A program made the position numbers and the translations under genes. DNA of 64,000 nucleotides. Origin: Terriglobus saanensis SP1PR4. Lineage in GTDB: Bacteria > Acidobacteriota > Terriglobia > Terriglobales > Acidobacteriaceae. A model generated the notes under the pieces. That model was not told the DNA's origin. It saw only the letters and a program-made list of their open reading frames with translations, and did no database searches. The stretch covers positions 2,852,001 to 2,916,000 of the forward strand of contig NC_014963.1 in the NCBI RefSeq assembly GCF_000179915.2, read 5' to 3'. Shown here piece after piece: positions 1 through 8,499 of this stretch; the first letter of the stretch is position 1; each line of letters opens with the position of its first letter.

Positions 1-441
1 TTCTTATTCCTGATCCTGACATTAGTATCCCTATCGTCTAACGTTGGTTGCAGTGGAAAGGCACCCGTTTCGGGGCCTGCGCTCATCAACACCACAACAA
101 CACTGTCCCTTTCATCAGCGGCCCCGACTCTTGGTAGTCCTGTGACACTTACAGCACAGGTCTCTCCAAGTGCTGGCCCCTCAGGAAGTGTTATGTTTTC
201 TTCTGCTAGCGCAGCGCTGGGAACCTCACCGGTAGCTTCAGGTGTGGCCAGTCTTACCACCAGTTCGCTAGCAATCGGTTCGCAGACTCTGTCAGCGACT
301 TACAGTGGAGATTCTGCTTATCTCGGTTCCGCCTCTGCGGCCAGTACCCTAGACGTTGCGTTCTCCAGCGGCATTCTTGTCACGGCAGCGGACAGTGCAG
401 GCGACACAAGCAGTGCAGGCTTGACCCTGGTGGTTCGCTAA
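1..441 (+). CDS. Ig-like repeat exported protein, 3' end only
   Basis: The frame is open at the left edge, so the start lies outside the window; 146 residues are visible. They begin with a hydrophobic stretch ending in a lipobox-like SSNVGC at visible residues 12-17, so this may be a short lipoprotein whose signal peptide is mostly visible. A Ser/Thr/Ala-rich segment follows, with the pattern of a bacterial Ig-like (Big_3/Big_5-type) repeat: TLTAQVSPSAGPSGSVMF, then an SQTLSATYSGDSAYLGSAS strand pair. Such repeats are common in secreted acidobacterial proteins and serve as spacers or adhesive modules. The stop is 66 bases before the start of an IS66-like end. Function beyond the exported Ig fold is unknown. 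Confidence 0.6.
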   Translation, partial: FLFLILTLVSLSSNVGCSGKAPVSGPALINTTTTLSLSSAAPTLGSPVTLTAQVSPSAGPSGSVMFSSASAALGTSPVASGVASLTTSSLAIGSQTLSATYSGDSAYLGSASAASTLDVAFSSGILVTAADSAGDTSSAGLTLVVR

Positions 442-506
442 GCGTTAGTGGTCTGCCCGACCTTTTGAACCAGATTGTTTGTTAGTGTAGAGGCATTCTG
501 AAGGGC

Positions 507-1241
507 GTAAGCGTTTGATCTTCCCCTGGCGGATGCAGGTTCAGAGTTGCAGGCTAAGTTTCCACTTATTTTAGGTGGACACTTATTTAGGTGTCAGTGG
601 TTATCTTGTTGCTGCGGACGGTCGGGATGTTCCAGGGCAGGAGCTCTGCGATGCGGTTGCCGGGTGGTCAGCGATATTGGTGAAGACGTATCTGAGATAG
701 TGCTCCGGGTTAATCCCGTGAGCTTTGCTGTGCCGAGCAGCGAGTAGATCGCGGCGGCGCGTTCTCCTCCTGAGTTGGATCCTGCGAAGAGATAGTTCTT
801 GCGTCCAAGTGCGACGACACGCAACGCGCGTTCGGCGGCTTTGTTGTCGATCTCGACGGTGCCGTCTTAGAGATAGCGTGTGAGTGCGGTCCAACGCGTG
901 AGCGCGTAGCGGATCGCTCCGGCCATATCGCTCTTGGAGGAGAGGGTCTGAAGTGTCTGATCGAGCCAGACTCGCAGAGCTTCCATCACGGGTATGGCAA
1001 GTGCTTGTCTGGCTGCGAGCCGGATCTCCGGCGGGCTGCCGCGCATCTGCTTTTCGATGGCATAGAGCAAGCCGATGCGCCGGATGGCCTCTGACGCAGT
1101 AGCCGACGCGGTAGCGGCGAAGATGTCGTGGAACTTGCGCCGCGTATGCGCCAACATGCGGCTTCGACGATCCTTCCTCCTTCATAGAGTGATGAAATCC
1201 CGCATAGGCATCGGCCTGGAGTGTCGTTTATCACAATAAAT
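507..1241 (-). mobile_element. IS66-family remnant
   Basis: The left end starts with GTAAGCG at 507-513, the terminal heptamer typical of IS66-family inverted repeats. It is followed by a degraded IS66 transposase on the minus strand. No matching right end is visible: the homology stops at about 1226 and an ISL3-type element starts at 1242, so the IS66 element was truncated before or during that insertion. Confidence 0.7.
594..1226 (-). pseudogene. IS66-family transposase, C-terminal remnant
   Basis: Scattered across three minus-strand frames are the conserved blocks of IS66 TnpC in order: LQADAYAGFHH near 1220, LYEGGRIVEAACW, AHTRRKFHDIF, the IRRIGLLYAIEKQMRG segment, then DGTVEIDNKAAERALR, GRKNYLFAGSNSGGERAA and NPEHYLRYVFTNIADHPA. 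Frameshifts separate the first three blocks, an in-frame TAA at 867-869 interrupts the sequence just before the IDN catalytic block, and further frameshifts occur near 640-680. The N-terminal half, with the zinc-binding and central domains, is missing. The gene is dead. Confidence 0.88.
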
Positions 1242-2938
1242 GGGTTCTGGCGCACATTTGGTGAAGCGGGTATGCGAGTTTGCGTTCGTGTTTTCTGCCT
1301 GCGATTTCAGACCGGGTTGAGAACGCGCAGCCTGAGTAGATCGAAGCCGGCGCGTCCATACATTTGTCGCTTGAGCAGCTTCAGCCAGTGGATGTGACCT
1401 TCGACCATGCCGTTGCTCCAGGGCATTCTGAGTGCGGCATCGACAGCATTCTGGTCTCGTGTCAGTCTTTTTGCGAAGGAAGCAAGCGGCGAGTCCTGTG
1501 CTTCCTGAAGCCACCGTGGCCAGACGGTTGCATCGCGTGCACGGATCATCTCGAAGAACTGTCTTGCTGTTTGTGCGATGGCTGCGATCTGCGGCGACGC
1601 GTTGTAGAGCGCCTGCAGATATCTGTGTTTGGAGAGATTGGCTCTAAGCATTAACCAGGCGACGTGTTGCGGGGAGATGGGAAATGCCCTGCTTGCGCCC
1701 CGCGAGACGCTTACTTCTCCGCTGGATCCGAAGCGCCTTCGAAGCCAGCGCCAGACGCTGCAACCCCTGCCTGAAAAGCCGAGTTGCTTGATCTCGCGCC
1801 AGAGCTGGGTGGCGTTCCTGCAGCCATCGCGGTAGCGCTTCTCGAGATGCTCGCCGAACTCATCGACCGTGTTCGGAAGCCTGCGTTCCTTGCGTTCCGG
1901 GAAGACGCCCGCAGGCCATCCATCGCTGCACGGTGCGTAACGGGATCCCTATATGCCGCGCAGCTTGAGAATGGTTCATCCCGCCATCGACCAGCCGTTT
2001 CATGGCTTCATAGCGTTCCAGGCGTCGTGCCCGGTTCTGTTCTTTTCGCTTGTGCGCTTCTGTGGCTGGTTGCTCAACCGCTAAGTGCGGAACTGTTTGC
2101 GGCTCCAGAAGATCGCGAACCTCTCTCATCAAAGGACGATGGCGCTCAAGGGATCGGGTTAGAGTCTCGAAGAGATTATTCAGCAGGTGCCAGCGGTCCG
2201 CCACCTGTGTCGCCGCAGGCGCTCCTCTCGCGATGGCTGCGCCGAAGCTTCCGGCACGGTCACGGCTCACAACTTCTACGCTCGGGTGTTGACGCAGCCA
2301 CGCTGCGACTGTCTCTGTGCTCCGGTTCGGCAGCAGATCAATCACTCGTCCCTGCTCCAGATCGCAGAGAATGGTTCCGTACCTATGCCCCTTCTTCCAT
2401 GCCCACTCGTCGATGCCGAGCACTCGCGGTGCAGAGGATGCAGAGGGATGCGCCTGTCTGCGGAGCTCTCGAAGCAGCGTCGATCCGCTTGCAAGCAAAC
2501 CCAGTTTACGGGCCAGCCGCGCGCCTGCTCGTCCACCGAGCGCGAGCGTAACCCAACGGAGTGCTTCACACGAGCGAAGACTTCGCCGAGCATAGCGTGC
2601 CACCGTTCCAGGCAACGGCTCTGTGAAGATGTGGCGTGGACATCGCTCGTCCCTACAGGAGAACTTCCGCGTCTGGAGCAGAATCTTTACGGGAAGTCCC
2701 TCCCAGGGTAGGTCTGCGACCGTCCGCCGATATCGGCTATGCACCCTGGCGGAACGGCGGTTGCAGCCCGGGCAAAGAGAGGAAGGCTGGCAGGCACGGA
2801 GTTCTATCTGGACCGTTCCCGCCTTCTGGCGAAGACAGATCAGCTTCACTTCAGAGTGGTTCGGAATCAAAGTCCCTCGGTTCATCCATACAGATCTACA
2901 CCTGCCGGGGCACCTTCACCAAAAGTGCGCCAGAACCC
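1242..2938 (-). mobile_element. ISL3-family insertion sequence
   Basis: The 1.7-kb unit is bounded by near-perfect inverted repeats of about 25 bp: GGGTTCTGGCGCACATTTGG from 1242 and its complement ending at 2938, with one internal mismatch. It contains a single transposase gene. ISL3 elements normally make 8-bp target duplications; the 8 bases on either side here (1234-1241 and 2939-2946) do not match, so the flanks have since rearranged or the element recombined. Confidence 0.87.
1307..2885 (-). pseudogene. ISL3-family transposase, one frameshift
   Basis: The N-terminal frame (2885 to about 1908) carries the zinc-finger block CPGCNRRSARVHSRYRR...CRDERCPRHIF, the DDE domain start VLGIDEWAWKKGHRYGT, a second acidic block in VADRWHLLNNL and an HTH near its end. 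The C-terminal part continues in another frame (about 1905 to 1307) with ERRLPNTVDEFGEHLEKRY and the catalytic-Glu block WSNGMVEGHIHWLKLLKRQ. A single extra G in the run at 1908-1910 explains the shift. Everything else is conserved, so this is either a recent inactivation or a sequencing error. ISL3 elements are not known to use programmed frameshifting. Confidence 0.85.
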
Positions 2939-3222
2939 ACTTAATTTGAAAAGCGACAATGCGGCCACCACCGGTAGTTGCCCCCTAGAGATCGCTCTAC
3001 CACCATAGAAACGTGACTCCGCGTTTCCCCTCACCTGATTACAGAATTTAAGGTCGGGCTCAATAGATACTTTGCTACCTGGGAGAACAACGTATCTGGA
3101 GGTCCTCATGGAATAAGGATGCGGCACTGGTGTTTAATCCGCCGAACCCAGTTCTGCAGATCGGAGTCAAAGGTGTCGAAAGCTGCACTGATTACCCTAC
3201 TACCGCTCAGGAAGATGCAACA

Positions 3223-3509
3223 ATGTCAGGCGCGATGGTTTCTCCCGTAGAGAAGAGTGAACGACTTTCAAGCATCGATATTTTGCGCGGCGTGGCCCTG
3301 CTCGGCATTTTGGTGGCCAATATCGACACTTTCGGGAATCCGGAGCCGGTGCACGACATTCCGATTGGAACGCCGATCGACAATTTTGCCGGTCCGCATG
3401 CACACTTGAATCTGGCGCTCTTGTTCGTGAAGTGGATGTTCTTTGAGGGGAAGATGCGAGGCCTCTTTTCGATGCTCTTCGGGGCGGGGCTGCCGGTGAT
3501 CGCAATGGC
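3223..3509 (+). pseudogene. DUF418 (YeiB-like) membrane protein, N-terminal fragment
   Basis: From the ATG at 3223, which follows an AGGAAG ribosome site, the frame reads ERLSSIDILRGVALLGILVA, then FFEGKMRGLFSMLFGAG. These are the first membrane segments and signature of DUF418/YeiB family inner-membrane proteins, normally about 400 residues. After about 95 residues homology stops at the junction with an integrase gene in another frame; the open frame runs on out of phase to 3600. The gene has lost about three quarters of its length. An upstream ATG at 3130 is in frame but has no ribosome site. Confidence 0.75.
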
Positions 3510-4448
3510 AGAAAAGCGTTCTCTACGCGAGCTGCTTATGAATACAACCTGCAGAACTGGATTCTTCCTCGTTGGGGAGATCACACGCTCGACCAGGTAA
3601 AGTCCATTGCCGTCGAAGAATGGCTGGATGGAATCAAGCGGGCCAACGGTACACGAGCCAAGATTCGGAACCTTATGAGCGCGATTTTTACTCACGCAAT
3701 GCGATACGAGTGGACGGATCGAAATCCGATCAAACTGGTTCGCCAAAGCGCGAAGCGTGAACGCGTTCCCGATGTGCTGGAATTCCACGAACTCCAACTT
3801 CTGCTGAGTAAGCTCGAACCAAGGGAGCGCACTCTAGATCTCCTGGACGCCGGTACGGGACTACGCGTGAGCGAACTTCTCGCGCTTCGGTGGCGGGATG
3901 TGGACTTTACCAATCTTGAACTCAGTGTGACTCGCTCCATCTGGCATGACTTTACCAATCTTGAACTCAGTGTGACTCGCTCCATCTGGCATCAGGTAGT
4001 CGGAGATTGCAAGACGGAGGCCTCTGCCAAGCCGGTTCCCCTCGACATCTACATGGCGGAGGATCTGCAACGCTGGCGTCGCCGGAGTGCTTATCCAATG
4101 GAGGACGATTTTGTCTTCGCCAGTGAAACTATGAGGGGAAAACAGCCGTACTGGCCGGACAACTTAATGAAGCGTCACATTCGTCCGGTCGCCAAGGCGA
4201 ACGGCATCCACAAAAACATCGGTTGGCATACTTTCCGGCACTCCTTCGGCACGCTGCTGAAGGCCAACGGAGAGGACGTCAAAACCGTTCTGGAGCTCTT
4301 GCGGCACGCCAACAGCAGAATCACGCTAGACGTTTATACGCAGGCAACGAGCTCGCACAAGCGGGCAGCGCAGAGCAAGGTTGTAAGGATGATGGTTCCC
4401 AATCTGGGTGAAAGGAAGGTTGAACCACACCCTCAAAAAGCAGGATAG
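3510..4448 (+). pseudogene. Tyrosine integrase, N-terminally truncated, with internal duplication
   Basis: Aligned with the intact integrase at 18403-19662, this copy starts at the equivalent of residue 85 (KAFSTRAAYEYNLQNWILPR), with no start codon of its own before the ATG at 3675. It keeps part of the core-binding domain and the catalytic domain: TGLRVSELLALRWRDV (first Arg), HTFRHSFGTLL (His-x-x-Arg), LLRHANSRITLDVY (His and Tyr). A 15-residue segment, DFTNLELSVTRSIWH, is duplicated in tandem just before the CKTEASAKPVPL beta-hairpin with the catalytic Lys, which should distort the active site. It ends 88 bases before a tRNA-Asp fragment, the same arrangement as the intact integrase. It probably belonged to an earlier element in the same tRNA gene. 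Confidence 0.82.
3903..3992 (+). repeat. Perfect 45-bp in-frame tandem duplication
   Basis: The 45 bases at 3903-3947 are repeated without change at 3948-3992, adding 15 residues inside the integrase catalytic domain. The identity suggests a recent slippage event. Confidence 0.97.
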
Positions 4449-4536
4449 GCTGCTTATCGCACCCATATCAAACCCACGACCTCTACCTTTTTGATGTCAC
4501 TTGGGTGCCATAGATTCCGTAAGTCTTTTGGAATGT

Positions 4537-4582
4537 ATGGCGGGGACGACGGGGCTCGAACCCGCGACCTCTGCCGTGACAG
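4537..4582 (-). repeat. att direct repeat: 3' half of tRNA-Asp
   Basis: These 46 bases match 19684-19729, the 3' half of the intact tRNA-Asp gene including the CCA end, with one mismatch. The two copies are in the same orientation, 15,147 bp apart. No 5' half follows, so it is not a functional tRNA. It is best read as the distal attachment site of the element carrying the integrase at 18403-19662. The bases just before both copies are also loosely alike (GTGCCATA then a T-rich stretch). Confidence 0.85.
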
Positions 4583-4925
4583 TGAGCCTAAAACCCGTAA
4601 CTTATAGAAACGCCGGGCAATGGGTGGCTCCAATAGGCCCTAAAAGGTACACCGAGGAACCGTTATTGTGTCCATGTTGTGCCCTCAAATTTCCCCTAAA
4701 AACGCTCCTAAACCCTTCAAAATCGACCTGAGACCTCTGCCGTCCTGCGGCATTATTCGCGTTTTCCGCCCCTCTCCTCTGCCTGATATCGGCAGAGGCT
4801 CCGCAAAATGGAAAGCGAATAAAAGGCGAACACTCCCTCCTAAAAAGCGAGGAGAGTACGAAATGGGCACAATTGCGCCCTCGTTTTGGCATGTTTTGGC
4901 AAAGCGTGGGCACAAGGGCGCAAAC
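4583..4925. other. Intergenic stretch, no gene seen
   Basis: This stretch lies between the att repeat and the HipBA promoter. It has stop codons in all frames apart from short open stretches with no recognisable content. It holds a GC-rich inverted repeat, CTCTGCC...GGCAGAG, at 4777-4797 without a T-run. Confidence 0.5.
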
Positions 4926-4944
4926 ATATCTTTAGAGATATAAT
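4926..4944 (+). promoter_or_regulatory. Predicted hipBA promoter -10 and operator
   Basis: ATATCT-TTAG-AGATAT (4926-4941) is a perfect inverted repeat with a 4-bp spacer. It overlaps a consensus -10 box, TATAAT (4939-4944), 19 bases before the antitoxin start. This is the expected place for autorepression by a HipB-type antitoxin. The -35 region is weak. Confidence 0.6.
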
Positions 4945-4962
4945 TCTCCATGGGTATACCTC

Positions 4963-5277
4963 ATGGCATATATTCAGGGACAAGTTCGAATAGCACGGGA
5001 ATCGAAGCGCCTCACCCAGGCCGATCTCGGTTCGCGCATCGGTCAGCCCCAAAGCGCCGTTTCCCGTATTGAGCGCGGCGGCGACCTCCGGGTCTCCACT
5101 CTGCTGGAGATGGCCCGCGTTCTGGAAATGGAACCCATGCTGATCCCGAAGCATCTGGTTCCAGCCGTGCAGGCTCTTGTCGGACACGCCACAGGGGGCC
5201 GGAGCCAGGTTCTAGCCTCAGAGGCAAATATTCCCTTGGTAGGCGGAGTGCCGGAAGATGCCGAAGACAGCGAATAA
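4963..5277 (+). CDS. hipB: HipB-like XRE antitoxin
   Basis: This 104-residue protein has an XRE/Cro-type helix-turn-helix at residues 8-60: ARESKRLTQADLGSRIGQPQ, then AVSRIERGGDLRVSTLLEMA. By family it would bind and neutralise the HipA kinase and repress its own promoter. The C-terminal 35 residues are Ala/Gly/Glu-rich and of unknown role. The stop overlaps the start of the HipA gene by 20 bases, which indicates translational coupling. A palindrome over the -10 box just upstream fits autoregulation. The assignment rests on the HTH plus the adjacent HipA. Confidence 0.85.
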   Translation: MAYIQGQVRIARESKRLTQADLGSRIGQPQSAVSRIERGGDLRVSTLLEMARVLEMEPMLIPKHLVPAVQALVGHATGGRSQVLASEANIPLVGGVPEDAEDSE

Positions 5278-6505
5278 TACGAATCGGCCTTCGGTACTGG
5301 AAGTGCGCCTTGGAGAAACCCTGGTGGGCACACTCACAAACCTGCCGAACGACCAGAACCTCTTCGTCTTCGATTCGGCGTATGTCTCCGATGAGAACCG
5401 TCCTGTCCTGAGTCTGAGCTTTTACGATGCCTACCGCAATCCGATCACGAATGTTCGCCCCGTGACGCGCAGGTTGCCGCCGTTCTTCTCCAATCTTCTC
5501 CCCGAAGGGGCGTTACGGCAGTTCATTGCCGAGCACGGCGAAGTCAACGCACAGCGAGAATTCTTCCTGCTCTGGCTGTTGGGAAACGATCTTCCTGGCG
5601 CTGTGACGGTGCGCGATGCGGAGGGCCGCACCCTGCCCCCGTCAGAAAAGAATCCCGGAGTGACCCGCGCGCGCGCAGGCCGGGATGTACTGCGATTCTC
5701 CTTGGCGGGCGTGCAGTTGAAACTCTCCGCCATCGGAAACCCCGACCGCCAGCTTTCCATCCCCGCCTCCAGCATGGGCGGCCATTGGATTGTCAAACTG
5801 CCGTCGCCCGCGTATCCGGGGCTACCGGAGAACGAGTTTTCCATGATGGAGTTTGCGCGTGCAATAGGGATTCAGGTGCCCGAAATCGGGTTGATTCCAC
5901 TGGACGAGATTCCCGGCATTCCGGAGCCCTGGCAGCAGTTCAAAGGAAACGCGTATTACATCCGGCGATTTGATCGTGGTTCTCATGGCAAACGCATCCA
6001 TATCGAGGACTTCAATCAGCTCTATGGCCAGTTCTCGGAAGCCAAATACAAGAACTACAGCTATACGAATATGGCTAACGATCTATGGCGGTTGACCGAT
6101 GAGACACAGTTCGCCGAGTTTATCCGTCGGCTGATCTTTAACGTGGCCATCGGCAACAACGATATGCACCTGAAGAACTGGTCCCTTATCTATCCGGACG
6201 GACATATGCCACTGCTAGCACCCGCCTATGATTTCGTATCGACCGTGCGCTACATCGCGGATGATCGGCTGGCGCTCTCGATTGCCAAGGAAAAATCTCC
6301 AACTGAATTAAACCTGGAGTTGTTGGAGCGCTTTGCTCGAAAAGCCCAGGTGCCGAGCAAATTGGTGCTCGATATCGCCAGAGAAACTGCGGACACGGTG
6401 ATGAGTCTCTGGCCTGCGATCCAGAAGGAACTACCGCTCGACCGGGCTACGCGCCATCAGATCACAGAGCATATGAAGTCCATTCCAATTCTCCGAGCCA
6501 GATAG
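5258..6505 (+). CDS. hipA: HipA-family serine/threonine kinase toxin
   Basis: The protein has 415 residues, a normal length for HipA. The N-terminal 1-110 region has the couple-HipA fold (LLPEGALRQFIAEHGEV). The kinase domain shows the ATP-loop block FSLAGVQLKLS (147-157), the Lys in IVKLPS (about 180), the catalytic IGNNDMHLKNWSL (298-310) and the metal-binding PAYDFVST (322-329). E. coli HipA phosphorylates glutamyl-tRNA synthetase and causes growth arrest; the target here is unknown. All catalytic motifs are present, so the toxin looks active. It is the first cargo after the att site, where it could stabilise the island by addiction. Confidence 0.92.
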   Translation: MPKTANNTNRPSVLEVRLGETLVGTLTNLPNDQNLFVFDSAYVSDENRPVLSLSFYDAYRNPITNVRPVTRRLPPFFSNLLPEGALRQFIAEHGEVNAQREFFLLWLLGNDLPGAVTVRDAEGRTLPPSEKNPGVTRARAGRDVLRFSLAGVQLKLSAIGNPDRQLSIPASSMGGHWIVKLPSPAYPGLPENEFSMMEFARAIGIQVPEIGLIPLDEIPGIPEPWQQFKGNAYYIRRFDRGSHGKRIHIEDFNQLYGQFSEAKYKNYSYTNMANDLWRLTDETQFAEFIRRLIFNVAIGNNDMHLKNWSLIYPDGHMPLLAPAYDFVSTVRYIADDRLALSIAKEKSPTELNLELLERFARKAQVPSKLVLDIARETADTVMSLWPAIQKELPLDRATRHQITEHMKSIPILRAR

Positions 6506-6652
6506 ACGCCCCCGAGTGCCCTCGTTAAGGAGCATTCCAAGCATCGTCTATTACGTTTTGGAATAGCCAAACACCCTTTTGTTATTGGACACCGCGAACT
6601 GAGCACCCTTACGTTTGCGCCATGCTGACACAGAGTCAGCGGAGGTGCAAAG

Positions 6653-7040
6653 ATGCTCAGAATCCGCCACGCAATCCGGTTGGGAAAGCCTCTCAATCGG
6701 TCGTCCAATCGCTCCGCCAAACGGTGGGCAATACCCCTCTCAAAGCAATCCCTCCGCCACGCTCTTCATGTGATGGGACCGACGCTTACTGCACTCGTGT
6801 TTGCGGGTGTCGGAAGCGGCGTCGCTCACGCTCAGGGAACGATGGACTTCTCTGGCGCTCAAACGCTGATGACAACCTTCAAAACTTTCGCAATGTACGC
6901 TGGGGCCGTTATCTGCCTTGGAGGGCTCATTTTTGCGGGAATTCGCATGATGAGTGGACGGTTCCAGGACGCGATTCCAGGGCTTTTCGGCGCGCTTTTC
7001 GGCGCTGGAGTGCTCGGTTGGGGAGCCGGATGGATAGGAC
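6653..7040 (+). pseudogene. VirB2/TrbC-type pilin, joined to parB at its 3' end
   Basis: A strong GGAGG sits just before the ATG. The reading frame has a long basic N-terminus, a signal sequence ending in GVAHAQG, and two hydrophobic helices (FAMYAGAVICLGGLIFAGI and GLFGALFGAGVLGWGAGW), the layout of a VirB2 major pilin. After about residue 128 the pilin sequence ends at about 7038 and sequence homologous to the ParB gene at 37706-39295 begins in a different frame; the pilin frame runs on to 7381 as nonsense. Only the last few pilin residues are lost. The conjugative operon that normally separates these two genes is absent. Confidence 0.75.
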
Positions 7041-8349
7041 CTCCAGCGCCGCGACGTTCACCCGATAGAAGAGGCCAACGGCTTCCGTGCTCTTCTCAAC
7101 TTGGAAGACCCGAAGTACAGCATCGAACAGATTGCCGCAAAGACGGGCAAGAGTCCGGTGTATGTGGCCTCTCGTCTCAAACTGACCGAGCTAACGCAGA
7201 ACGTCGTAGATGCGTTTTACCGCGAGGAGATCGGCGTCGGTCATGCGCTCTTGCTGGCGAAGCTCCAGCCCGGCCAGCAGGAACAGGCGCTTGCCGCTTG
7301 CTTCAAGGAAGATTGGAGCGCGGGTGGACAGAAGGCCAAACGCATCTTGCTCCCCGTTCGCAGTCTGCATTTCTGGATTGAGTCGAACATTCTTCTCATC
7401 CTGAAACTCGCGCCGTTCGACAAGCGGGACGGGCAGCTTGTACCAGCAGCCGGGAGTTGCGTTGACTGCCCCATGCGGACAGGGCATAACAAACTCCTGT
7501 TTTCCGACCTCGGCAAGTTGGATGCTTGCACTTCGCCCAACTGCTATCAGGCCAAGGTAGATGGACACGTCGCCAAGACCATCGCGGCCAAGCCCAAGCT
7601 CGTGCAAATCAGCACGGCCTATGGACAGCAGAAGGAGGGTAGCGCGACTTTGCCGCGTAACAAGTACGTTGAAGTCCGTCCCGACAAGCCCACCAGCAAA
7701 GAAGAGGCGACCCGGCCGGAGTTCAAGACGTGCAAGTTCACCACCGAAGCCATCATCTCAGAGGGCATCGACAAGGGCGAACTGCGTAAGGTATGCACGG
7801 AGCAAACCTGCCCAGTGCATCACCCCAAGCCGCGTTCGCAGAAAGTCGCGGATGACCCGAAAGCGAAGGCACAGGAGGAGCGGCAGCGTAGGGAGGCTGC
7901 GATTGCCAACACTACCGGCATCCGAACCCTCGCCGCCATCGCCGAAGCCGTTCCGGTGGTTGATGAAACGCGACTTACTCTTCGTCGCCGAACGGCTGGC
8001 ATCCTTGCTGGACGAAAACCGTCTGTCCATCGTTGCCCGCAGGTACGGCATCAAGAAGGCCAAAGACACCGACTCTCTCGGTAAGCTCTTTGCGGCCTAT
8101 CTCCGTCGTGCCGAAGAAAGCGTCTTGGGCAGTGTCTTGGTTGAAGCCACCATCCTCTACATGAGCACCCGGCATAACCCGGCTCAGGTGCTTCACGAGG
8201 CCGCTACCGTGTACAAGGTGAACACCGATGCCATCGCTCTCAAGGTCAAGCAGGAGTTCACGGCGAAGGAGAAGGCCAGGGCAGAAAAGAAGCCGCCCGT
8301 CGAAGCCACACTTGCCAAGAAAGGAGGCTCCGCGAAGAAGGCCGCATAA
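7041..8349 (+). pseudogene. ParB-like protein, truncated and frameshifted copy
   Basis: This copy begins mid-protein at LQRRDVHPIEEANGFRALL and follows the intact ParB of 37706-39295 closely (KYSIEQIAAKTGKSPVYVAS onward). It lacks about the first 110 residues, which hold the start and the ParB nuclease-fold domain. Near 7958 two bases are missing relative to the other copy (GTGGTTG against GTGCGGTTG), so the C-terminal 125 residues continue in another frame (LMKRDLLFVAERLASLLDEN to KKGGSAKKAA). A strong terminator follows. It is non-functional. Confidence 0.9.
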
Positions 8350-8362
8350 CCCTGTCTGCATG

Positions 8363-8396
8363 AAAAGTCCCGGATTCGTCCGGGGCTTTTCTTTTT
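8363..8396 (+). terminator. Intrinsic terminator after the parB remnant
   Basis: A 12-bp stem, AAAAGTCCCGGA/TCCGGGGCTTTT, with a TTCG loop is followed by CTTTTTC. Confidence 0.85.
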
Positions 8397-8499
8397 CGGG
8401 CGCCGGGAGGACCCGCTTCGGTTTCTCCCGGACTCTCATCCCGTTTGCTTCCGGCCCCCGCTCGCCGGCTGCGAGGCAGGAAGACGTTCCCCCTTCCGT

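Noticed and set aside
1784-2551. Plus-strand open frame of 255 codons opposite the ISL3 transposase
   Set aside because: Shadow of the transposase; no motifs and no ribosome site.
1234-2946. 8-bp target-site duplication around the ISL3 element
   Set aside because: The flanking octamers differ, so no duplication can be claimed.
4537-4582. Second tRNA-Asp gene
   Set aside because: Only the 3' half is present; the 5' acceptor, D-arm and half the anticodon arm are missing, so it is an att remnant.
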